Below, one piece after another: positions 1 through 6,860 of a stretch of DNA of 14,198 bases. The stretch covers positions 1-14,198 of the forward strand of contig JAXHUM010000105.1 of NCBI GenBank assembly GCA_034189325.1, given 5' to 3'. This DNA comes from JAXHUM01 sp034189325. GTDB lineage: Bacteria > Desulfobacterota > DSM-4660 > Desulfatiglandales > Desulfatiglandaceae. The notes below the pieces were generated by a model. That model worked only from the letters and a program-made list of their open reading frames with translations, was not told the DNA's origin and searched no databases. Each line of letters opens with the position of its first letter. Position 1 is the stretch's first letter. Position numbers and translations under genes: made by a program.

Positions 1-675
1 AATGGTGCGGGCAAGACCTCTTTACTCAACTGCATTTCAGGATTTTATCATCCCCAAAGGGGTGAGGTCTTTTTTCAAGATCGAAATATTTCGAGTTTCA
101 ATTCGGTCAAACGATTCAAGATAGGTATCTCCCGAACTTTTCAAAACATGGAACTCTACAACGGACTGTCGGTCTTGGACAATCTCTTGTCTGCCAGAGA
201 GAGCATGATGACTTACGGTATCGTTGCCGCTGGACTCTATTTCGGAAAGGCCAGGAGGCAGGAGATCGTCCATAGAGATGTTATCGAAGATATCATTCAT
301 ATCCTGGAATTAGAGGCTATTCGGAAGAGCGTGGTGGGTAACCTGCCCTATGGTTTGCGAAAAAGGGTCGATCTAGGTCGAGCGTTGGCAAGTAAACCCA
401 AGCTGCTGCTGCTCGACGAGCCCATGACCGGGATGAACACGGAAGAGAAGGAGGATATGGTTCGTTATATCCTGGACATCAGGGAGTTGTGGAATACCAC
501 GATTGTCATCATTGAGCATGATATGGGTGTTATAATGGATATATCTGATCGGGTGATAGTCTTGGATTTCGGCACCAAAGTTGCCGAGGGCAGTCCCGGA
601 GTCATCAAAAACAATCCAAGAGTTATCAAGGCCTATCTGGGTATGGAAGAGGCCCAAAAAGGATACGGTGTTTAA
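1..675 (+). CDS. livG: Branched-chain amino-acid-type ABC transporter ATP-binding protein LivG (5' partial)
   Basis: This is the cytoplasmic ATPase of a Liv/HAAT importer, which powers uptake through the LivH/LivM pore. The frame is open from base 1 and the window cuts into the Walker A loop: the first residues are NGAGKT, so only about 30-40 N-terminal residues are missing. In the fragment I see the Q-loop region (SRTFQN, about 42-47), the signature motif in the LivG-like variant LPYGLRKR (about 115-122), Walker B LLLLDEP (about 135-141), the H-loop IIEHDM (about 170-175) and the C-terminal VIKAYLG typical of the LivG BCA-transporter tail. The stop codon lies 3 nt before the acyl-CoA synthetase start, so the two are cotranscribed. 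The family assignment is firm. The substrate is unlikely to be simply leucine, given the ligase next door. An ATG at 148 is internal and not the real start. Confidence 0.93.
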   Translation, partial: NGAGKTSLLNCISGFYHPQRGEVFFQDRNISSFNSVKRFKIGISRTFQNMELYNGLSVLDNLLSARESMMTYGIVAAGLYFGKARRQEIVHRDVIEDIIHILELEAIRKSVVGNLPYGLRKRVDLGRALASKPKLLLLDEPMTGMNTEEKEDMVRYILDIRELWNTTIVIIEHDMGVIMDISDRVIVLDFGTKVAEGSPGVIKNNPRVIKAYLGMEEAQKGYGV

Positions 676-678
676 GGT

Positions 679-2592
679 ATGACGGATCAGACAGGTATGT
701 CACCAGATACACTACCAAAACTGTTGCTCCACCACTATCAAAGGCATGGAGACTCCAAAATCGCCTTAAGAGAGAAGGACCGAGGGATTTGGAAGAAATA
801 CACCTGGGCCGACTATTATGCCATTGTTGAATCATTGACAATGGCATTTTTGGAGTTGGGCATCAAAAAAGACGATAAGATAAGCATTATCGGCGAAAAC
901 AAGCCACATGTCTATTGGTTTGAACTGGCATCTCTCACATGCAGGGCCCCGGTAGTCGGGATTTTCTCCGACTGCACCCCACCGGAGATCAAGTACTTCA
1001 TCGAACATTCAGATTCTCGCTTTGTCGTGTGTCAGGACCAGGAGCAGGTGGATAAGCTTCTGCAGATCAAAGATGAGGTGCCTCAAATCAAGAAGGTGAT
1101 TTACTGGGAAGAAGATGGGATGTGGAACTATGTCGATCCCTTACTCATGACCATGGATGAAATGACTAAGATCGGTCAGAGACGAGCCAAGGAAAATCCC
1201 GGTCTTTTTAGAGAGATGATCAACAAGACCCAAAAAAGTGATGTGGCCGTCTTCTTCTACAGCTCGGGAACCACCGGTCTTCCTAAGGCAGCCATCCAGA
1301 CTCATGATAATATTATCATGATGTCGGAGCGGATGGACAGGAGATATCCTATCGACAGTGGTCACCAGAGCGTATCTTTTCTCCCTATCGCATGGATAGC
1401 CGAACAGATCTTCAATGTGTCCTATTCCCTGTTCAAGGGTTTTGCCGTGAATTTCCCTGAAAGGCAGGAGACGGTTCAGGAGAATATACGGGAGGTAGGT
1501 CCTCAGAACCTCATGCTCAGTCCCCGCTTATGGGAGGACCATATCAGGACCATACGTGTCAAAATGAACGACGCCGATTTGCTGAACCGGCTTGCATTCA
1601 AGATCTCCCTCAAAGTGGGTTATCGGATGGGCGACACCAAAATGAAGGGTGAAAAGGTCGGTGTCCTCTTGAGATGCCTCAATTTTGTCGCGGAAAAACT
1701 CGTTTTCAGGCCTCTCAAAGACCGCTTAGGCTTGAGTAGGACTCAAATCGCGAGGACCGCGGGAACAGCCATCAGTCCCGATGTGATCCGTTATTTTCAC
1801 GCCATAGGGGTTCCATTGGTTCAGCTCTATGGTGCGTCGGAATTCGGATGCGCCACAATGCATCCCAATAACCAGATCAAGGCCGAGACCTGCGGGACCC
1901 CCCTGGACGATTACAGTGTAAAGATATCGGAAGAAGGTGAGATTCTCATCAAAAGCCCCTGCCTTTTCAAGGGGTATTATAAGGACCCGGAAAAGACAGC
2001 CGAAGCCATCAGGGAAGAGTGGTACCACACAGGTGATTTCGGCAGGATCGATGAAGACGGACATCTGATCGTGATGGATCGTATGGACGAACTTCAAAAA
2101 ACGTCAGGGGACAACCTGTTTTCTCCTCAATTCGCAGAGATACGATTGCGATTCTCACCCTATATCCGGGAGGCCCTGGTCGTGGGACATGAGAACAAAG
2201 ATTATGTGGTGGGGCTCATTAATATTGACTTCAACAATGTTGCCAATTGGGCAGAGTCGAATCGTGTTGAATATACGACCTTTGTCGATCTGAGCCAGAA
2301 ACAGGGCATTATCGAATTGATCAAGAAAGAGATCGCGACAGTCAACTCGTACCTTCCCGAATGGGCGGCCATCAGAAAGTTCATCAATCTCCACAAGGAG
2401 CTTGATCCTGACGAGGCCGAACTTACACGTACACGGAAGCTTCGTCGTGATTTTATGGAAAATAAATACAAAGAAATGCTTGATGCCCTTTTTGGCGATC
2501 AGGACTTTGTCGATATCACGGCCGCCGTCACGTATCGAGATGGAAAAAAGGGTGAGATCAAGAGTTCACTTTCCATCAATCGAGTCAATTAA
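679..2592 (+). CDS. AMP-forming acyl-CoA synthetase (long-chain/aryl acid CoA ligase type) within the Liv operon
   Basis: This 637-residue adenylate-forming ligase activates a carboxylic acid with ATP to an acyl-AMP and then an acyl-CoA in the cytoplasm. The motifs are in the expected order: P-loop YSSGTTGLPKAA (194-205; the usual final Gly of PKG is Ala), LYGASE (383-388), TGDFG (451-455), the hinge region around DRMDELQKTSGDN (467-479), and a C-terminal TRTRKLRR in which K587 is the likely catalytic lysine. Length and motif style fit the long-chain FAA1-like branch rather than short acetyl-CoA synthetases. ATG 679 has only a weak AAGG ahead of it, and translation is probably coupled to livG, which ends 3 nt upstream. 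ATG 697 is a possible alternative start. Placement between livG and livH suggests that it traps the transported acid as a CoA ester. The actual acid cannot be read from the sequence. Confidence 0.9.
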   Translation: MTDQTGMSPDTLPKLLLHHYQRHGDSKIALREKDRGIWKKYTWADYYAIVESLTMAFLELGIKKDDKISIIGENKPHVYWFELASLTCRAPVVGIFSDCTPPEIKYFIEHSDSRFVVCQDQEQVDKLLQIKDEVPQIKKVIYWEEDGMWNYVDPLLMTMDEMTKIGQRRAKENPGLFREMINKTQKSDVAVFFYSSGTTGLPKAAIQTHDNIIMMSERMDRRYPIDSGHQSVSFLPIAWIAEQIFNVSYSLFKGFAVNFPERQETVQENIREVGPQNLMLSPRLWEDHIRTIRVKMNDADLLNRLAFKISLKVGYRMGDTKMKGEKVGVLLRCLNFVAEKLVFRPLKDRLGLSRTQIARTAGTAISPDVIRYFHAIGVPLVQLYGASEFGCATMHPNNQIKAETCGTPLDDYSVKISEEGEILIKSPCLFKGYYKDPEKTAEAIREEWYHTGDFGRIDEDGHLIVMDRMDELQKTSGDNLFSPQFAEIRLRFSPYIREALVVGHENKDYVVGLINIDFNNVANWAESNRVEYTTFVDLSQKQGIIELIKKEIATVNSYLPEWAAIRKFINLHKELDPDEAELTRTRKLRRDFMENKYKEMLDALFGDQDFVDITAAVTYRDGKKGEIKSSLSINRVN

Positions 2593-2616
2593 CCTCCTCT
2601 TTACTCAAGGTTTGCC

Positions 2617-3492
2617 ATGCTGTTTCTTCAGTTCTTGATTAGTGGTATCCTGACAGGTGGGATTTACGGCCTCATCGGCGTGTCCATCGTTATTATCTAC
2701 AAGTCAACACAGATCTTTAATTTTGCCGTAGGAACCTTGATGACTTTCGGCGGATTGGTCTGTGTGTTCCTCCTTTCCACGTTCAATCTTCCTTTCTGGC
2801 TGGCCTTAATATTTACCCTCATGTTGTGCGGTGCTCTCGGGGCGTTGATCGAACGGAGTTTTCTGCGGCCACTCCTCGCACAGCCGATTCTGACATTGAT
2901 CATGGCGACCCTGGCTATAGAGAGCATCCTTCGTGGGGCCATGCTGATGATATGGACCGGATATACGGTCAGTTTCCCTCAGGGCGTTCTTCCCGGAAAG
3001 ACCTTTTTTGTCGGTCCTTTGTTTATCTCCTTCGAATTTCTTTATGCCTTTGCCGTGGCCCTGATTACTTTTGCCCTGATAGGACTCTTTTTCTACAAAA
3101 CCCACACCGGCCTAAGGATGAGAGTCACGGCAGAGAGTCACGATGTGGCCATGTCTTTGGGAGTCAATATCACCAAGATTTTTGCAGCCACGTGGATGTT
3201 GGCGGCGGCGGTTGGCGCCATAAGTGGGATATTTATAGGCAATCGAATGGGTCTGCAGGTCAGCATTACCTCTGCTGTGGCATTCAAGGCACTGCCGGCG
3301 ATTATTTTTGGTGGGCTCGATTCATTAGCCGGAGCCATTATCGGTGGCTTCATCGTCGGAGTCTTGGAGAAGTTGGCAGGGGGTTACATTGATCCGAAGG
3401 TGGCGGAGATCACACCCTACATCATTCTCCTGTTGGTTTTGATGATTCGACCTGAAGGTCTATTCGGCCAGAAAAGAGTTGAGAGGATTTGA
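2617..3492 (+). CDS. livH: Branched-chain amino-acid-type ABC transporter permease LivH
   Basis: This 291-residue inner-membrane permease forms half of the translocation pore with LivM. It is almost wholly hydrophobic, with roughly eight predicted membrane segments. It shows LivH-family hallmarks: the N-terminal GILTGGIYGLIGVSI segment, the cytoplasmic FKALPAIIFGGLDSLAGA loop (about 228-245) that contacts the ATPases, and a C-terminal IRPEGLFG (about 277-284). ATG 2617 has CAAGG about 6 nt upstream. It starts 24 nt after the ligase stop and its TGA stop is 1 nt before the livM ATG, so it sits inside the operon. Length is normal for the family. Confidence 0.94.
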   Translation: MLFLQFLISGILTGGIYGLIGVSIVIIYKSTQIFNFAVGTLMTFGGLVCVFLLSTFNLPFWLALIFTLMLCGALGALIERSFLRPLLAQPILTLIMATLAIESILRGAMLMIWTGYTVSFPQGVLPGKTFFVGPLFISFEFLYAFAVALITFALIGLFFYKTHTGLRMRVTAESHDVAMSLGVNITKIFAATWMLAAAVGAISGIFIGNRMGLQVSITSAVAFKALPAIIFGGLDSLAGAIIGGFIVGVLEKLAGGYIDPKVAEITPYIILLLVLMIRPEGLFGQKRVERI

Positions 3493-3493
3493 C

Positions 3494-4552
3494 ATGTGGC
3501 GTCCCTGTGGAACTATTGACGATTCGTATGAAAAAGACCTGGCAATTGTGCGAACACCGCTACAATGGATCTTGATGATTACCGGATTGCTAGTCCTCTT
3601 CCTGATGCCTTATTGGGTGTCCCCTGTGATGCTCAATACGATCAATTTAATAGGCATCAGTATTATTGCTCTGCACGGAGTCAATATCCTGACAGGCATG
3701 ACAGGTCAGATCACGCTGGGACAGGCGAGTTTCATGGCTGTCGGCTCCTACTCCATGGTCCTGATGGTGAAGTATTGGGGCCTCAGTTTTTGGGTCGCCA
3801 CACCTATTGCCATGCTCGTAGCCGGAGCCGTTGGAATCATTGTGGGTCTCCCCTCACTACGAATCAAGGGGTTTTACCTCGCCCTGGCTACTCTCGCGGC
3901 TCAGTTCATCATCCCCTGGCTGATCGTGAATGTCAGGCCTGATTTGACCGGGGGCGCCGACACGCTCACGGTGCCCTCTCCGACAATCGGCGGGTTCAAA
4001 TTCAGCAGCCAAGAGAGTATCTTCTATCTCTGCATGGGTACGGCGGTCTTAGTTACTTGTTTTACCAGGAATATTCAGCGGAGTCGTTTTGGGAGGGTTT
4101 TTGTTGCCATCCGTGACAATGACCTGGCTGCTGAAATCATGGGAATAAGCATTGTTCGGTACAAACTCCTTTCCTTTTTCCTATGCTCCGCCTTTGCGGG
4201 TCTCGCCGGTTCATTGTACGCCATTTGGATGAGAGGGATCAGTGTGGATCATTTCACTCTGGAAGAATCCATCTGGTACCTGGGCATGTTGATCGTGGGA
4301 GGGATGGGCAGCGTGTCCGGGGTTGTATTTGGGGCGACCTTGATACGAAGCCTCAACATTTTGGTATCTTACGTGGGTCCCTTTATTGGGAGTTTTTTTC
4401 CTGCAGCCACAAGTCTTGCCATTGAAACAGGTATGGGCCCGGTTATTTTCGGGCTGGTCGTGCTTTCCTTCCTCATTCTTGAGCCTAAAGGGCTGGCCAG
4501 GATCTGGGAGCGATTTAAGGCCTTTTATCGGCTTTGGCCTTTTTCCTATTAA
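3494..4552 (+). CDS. livM: Branched-chain amino-acid-type ABC transporter permease LivM
   Basis: This is the second membrane permease of the importer, 352 residues from the chosen start. The family landmarks are GQITLGQASFMAVGSYS after the second membrane segment, the ATPase-contact loop LIVGGMGSVSGVVFGA, and the C-terminal LSFLILEPKGLARIW. I chose ATG 3494 because GAGAGG (3481-3486) lies 7 nt upstream. The longer reading from TTG 3479 would overlap the livH stop and has no ribosome-binding site of its own. After its TAA, 121 nt follow before livK, containing the candidate promoter and operator described separately. Confidence 0.92.
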   Translation: MWRPCGTIDDSYEKDLAIVRTPLQWILMITGLLVLFLMPYWVSPVMLNTINLIGISIIALHGVNILTGMTGQITLGQASFMAVGSYSMVLMVKYWGLSFWVATPIAMLVAGAVGIIVGLPSLRIKGFYLALATLAAQFIIPWLIVNVRPDLTGGADTLTVPSPTIGGFKFSSQESIFYLCMGTAVLVTCFTRNIQRSRFGRVFVAIRDNDLAAEIMGISIVRYKLLSFFLCSAFAGLAGSLYAIWMRGISVDHFTLEESIWYLGMLIVGGMGSVSGVVFGATLIRSLNILVSYVGPFIGSFFPAATSLAIETGMGPVIFGLVVLSFLILEPKGLARIWERFKAFYRLWPFSY

Positions 4553-4611
4553 AGGGAAAGAATGTGGGAAACGGCGATATATCCATTTCCTTAACGAAGC
4601 GTTTGATCAAT

Positions 4612-4641
4612 TTGAGGCATGAAGCGCTTCATGACTATATA
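4612..4641 (+). promoter_or_regulatory. Candidate sigma70-type promoter for livK
   Basis: TTGAGG (4612-4617) and TATATA (4636-4641) are separated by 18 nt and match four of six bases each of the -35 and -10 consensus. Initiation would fall near 4648, leaving a short leader before the livK ribosome-binding site. This suggests that livK-livF can be expressed separately from the permease genes, as is common for abundant binding proteins. It is a sequence match only. Confidence 0.4.
4618..4633. repeat. Perfect 16-bp palindrome, candidate operator
   Basis: CATGAAGC followed directly by GCTTCATG is a perfect inverted repeat with no central gap. It fills the spacer between the proposed -35 and -10 elements upstream of livK, where a dimeric repressor or activator would be expected to bind. 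It could also fold as an RNA hairpin in the livM-livK intercistronic transcript. There is no U-run behind it, so it is not an intrinsic terminator. Confidence 0.5.
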
Positions 4642-4673
4642 ACCATCAAATGATACTGAAGGAGGTAAAGATT

Positions 4674-5912
4674 ATGACAGAGAGTCAAGCGAAATGGCTG
4701 GTAAATTTCAGTTTTTTTGTTTCCGCAATCTTAGCTTTTTTTATCTGTATCATGATTCATGGGAGTGCTTTTGCTTCGGACAAGCCTGAGTTCATTCATA
4801 CTGCGGCCATCGGCGATTTCAGCGGCCCTTATGCCCCGTCTGTGGGATCGACTCGTCCCGGGACCGAAGATGCGTGGAGATATATCAACGAGGAACTGGG
4901 GGGGGTCCACGGCGTGGAAGTAAAACCGGTCATTCGAGATATGACGGGAAAGGTCGCATTGGGGCTCTCCATGTATAATGAAGTGATTAACCTGAAGCCG
5001 AAACCGAAATTTGTGGATATTTTTATCACGCCCCTATCAGAAGCGCTCCGTGAGAGATATGTAGAGGATGATGTCGTTGGTCTTCATGCAGGCGCTATCG
5101 TCAGCCTTTATCCCCAGGCCAACAGTTATGCCTACTATCCTCTTTATCCGGAACAACTCACGGTCATAATGAAATGGATCAAAGATAACTGGAAAAAAAA
5201 GGGGACCCCTCGATTCGGTATTATGACTTGGGATTCATCATTTGGTCGGGCGATTATCACCGACGAGTTTTTCGCCTATGCCGAGAAGATAGGTGTTGAA
5301 ATGATTAAAGAGCCCCAGCTTTTTGGTGTCCGAGATGTTGATGTGACAACCCAACTTATTAAGTTGAGGGCCCAAAAGCCGGACTATCTCCTTTCGGCGC
5401 TGGCCGGAGCAGGGCCTCTGACCATAAAAAAGGGATGTAAAGAAATGGGGTGGAACGTAGGCCTCATTAATGCTGTGCTCGAGTGGGGCATGGTCGATTT
5501 GGATACTGCTCTGTTTGAGGGAGATATGGGACCGATGCCCATGAAGAGCTTTGATGAAACCGACGACCCCTCCATACAAAAGGTCATGAAGTATTATAAC
5601 TTGAACAAGCGTACGAAAAAGGATAGGGCTTTGTTCTATCTGATAGGCTGGTACGGCGCGCTTCTCGAACACAAGATTATGACGGATGTCGTGGAGAAAC
5701 ATGGATGGAAGGGTCTCAATACGAAGAATATAAAGGAAGCACTGAACAATCTGAATGATTTTGCCCCCCTCCAGGGTTTGACACGTCTCTCGTTCTCAGA
5801 TAGACGGCGAACACCGAAGGTAACGCGAATCTACAAGTGTCAGAGTGGGAAGCTTCTGCCTATCAGCGATTTCTTGGAGGTCCCGGACCTCAGGCCGGCT
5901 CAATATCGATAA
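4674..5912 (+). CDS. livK: Periplasmic substrate-binding protein of the Liv/HAAT transporter (Peripla_BP_6 type)
   Basis: This is the extracytoplasmic receptor that delivers substrate to LivHM, 412 residues from ATG 4674. A GGAGG (4661-4665) lies 8 nt upstream and decides this start over the in-frame ATG at 4650. The N-terminus is a signal peptide: charged start, hydrophobic stretch at about 12-28, and an AFA-S type cleavage site near residue 33. No lipobox is evident, so a soluble periplasmic protein is likely. The mature part opens with HTAAIGDFSGPYAP, the Leu/Ile/Val-binding-protein-style first strand, and has an internal WDSSFGRAI segment typical of the second lobe. Its divergent sequence and the operon's CoA ligase suggest a ligand other than branched-chain amino acids, perhaps an organic or aromatic acid. 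The symbol is by family only. Confidence 0.85.
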   Translation: MTESQAKWLVNFSFFVSAILAFFICIMIHGSAFASDKPEFIHTAAIGDFSGPYAPSVGSTRPGTEDAWRYINEELGGVHGVEVKPVIRDMTGKVALGLSMYNEVINLKPKPKFVDIFITPLSEALRERYVEDDVVGLHAGAIVSLYPQANSYAYYPLYPEQLTVIMKWIKDNWKKKGTPRFGIMTWDSSFGRAIITDEFFAYAEKIGVEMIKEPQLFGVRDVDVTTQLIKLRAQKPDYLLSALAGAGPLTIKKGCKEMGWNVGLINAVLEWGMVDLDTALFEGDMGPMPMKSFDETDDPSIQKVMKYYNLNKRTKKDRALFYLIGWYGALLEHKIMTDVVEKHGWKGLNTKNIKEALNNLNDFAPLQGLTRLSFSDRRRTPKVTRIYKCQSGKLLPISDFLEVPDLRPAQYR

Positions 5913-6027
5913 GGGTCGAAGGCGTTTTGAGGTCATCGAATATCGATGGTGGGAGAGGGCTCCTGATCAACAGCCCCTGCCTGAGACGTTGGTAAAACGA
6001 TTCAGGCGTACGAGGAGATGAATAGAA

Positions 6028-6813
6028 GTGCTTAATTTGCAGCATATCGAGGTGTTCTATCAGCATGTCATTCAAGTCCTGAAAGGAGTGTCCCTTTCCG
6101 TTTCAGACGGCCAGATTATATGCCTATTGGGAGCCAACGGCGCCGGGAAATCAACAACTTTAAAATCGATCTCTGGTTTATTGATCAGTGAGGATGGGGC
6201 TGTTACGGACGGTCGTATTGAATTTGACTCGCAACGCATTGATAATCGATTGGCTCATGAGATAGCCCGCCTTGGAATCATTCAGATCCTGGAAGGCAGG
6301 AGGGTTTTGGAGCACCTCAGTGTGGACGAAAACATAAGATCCGGCCATCTTGGTTCAAAAAGAAACATGGCGGCCAAGATTGAACGGGTTTATGAGATGT
6401 TTCCGCACCTCAAGAATTTCGGGAATAAAGCCAGTGGGTGGCTGTCTGGGGGGGAACAGCAGATGCTGGTTATTGCACGAGCCCTGATGGGAGACCCCAA
6501 GTTGATGTTGCTGGATGAACCTTCCTTGGGGCTCTCCCCCCTTCTTGTGGAACAGATCTTCAAAACGGTCAGAAGAATAAACGTTGAAAACAAGACGGCG
6601 ATTCTCTTGGTTGAACAGAATGCGGCCCGGGCCCTTGAAATCGCTGAATATGCCTATGTCATGGAAAATGGTCGTATCGTGATGGATGGGACCTCCAAAA
6701 AGGTGAAAAGCAACCCGGATATCAAGGAGTTTTATCTCGGATTGGGCGAATTCGGTGTCCGAAAAAGTTATAAAGATACGAAACACTACAAGCGGAGGAA
6801 GCGCTGGCTGTAG
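6028..6813 (+). CDS. livF: Branched-chain amino-acid-type ABC transporter ATP-binding protein LivF
   Basis: This is the second cytoplasmic ATPase of the importer, 261 residues. Motifs are Walker A GANGAGKST (35-43), signature LSGGEQQ (139-145), Walker B LMLLDEP (159-165), and the LivF-typical LLVEQN at the H-loop position (about 193-198), with Gln in place of His. The start is GTG 6028: an in-frame TGA at 6019-6021 excludes anything further upstream, and GAGGAG (6012-6017) sits 10 nt before it. An ATG at 6018 opens only a five-codon frame and is ignored. The C-terminal tail (about 245-261) is unusually basic. The gene lies 115 nt after livK in a gap that shows nothing recognisable, and it ends convergently with the cytochrome gene. 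Confidence 0.93.
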   Translation: MLNLQHIEVFYQHVIQVLKGVSLSVSDGQIICLLGANGAGKSTTLKSISGLLISEDGAVTDGRIEFDSQRIDNRLAHEIARLGIIQILEGRRVLEHLSVDENIRSGHLGSKRNMAAKIERVYEMFPHLKNFGNKASGWLSGGEQQMLVIARALMGDPKLMLLDEPSLGLSPLLVEQIFKTVRRINVENKTAILLVEQNAARALEIAEYAYVMENGRIVMDGTSKKVKSNPDIKEFYLGLGEFGVRKSYKDTKHYKRRKRWL

Positions 6814-6860
6814 CTTTGATCAACGGCCCTAAGCGACTCCCTCCGCCTTGGCGTGCCTGT

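Noticed and set aside
6792..6846. Bidirectional terminator between livF and the cytochrome gene (GCGGAGG...CCTCCGC)
   Set aside because: The arms are 7 bp with a 41-nt loop, the left arm is inside livF, and no T-run follows on either side.
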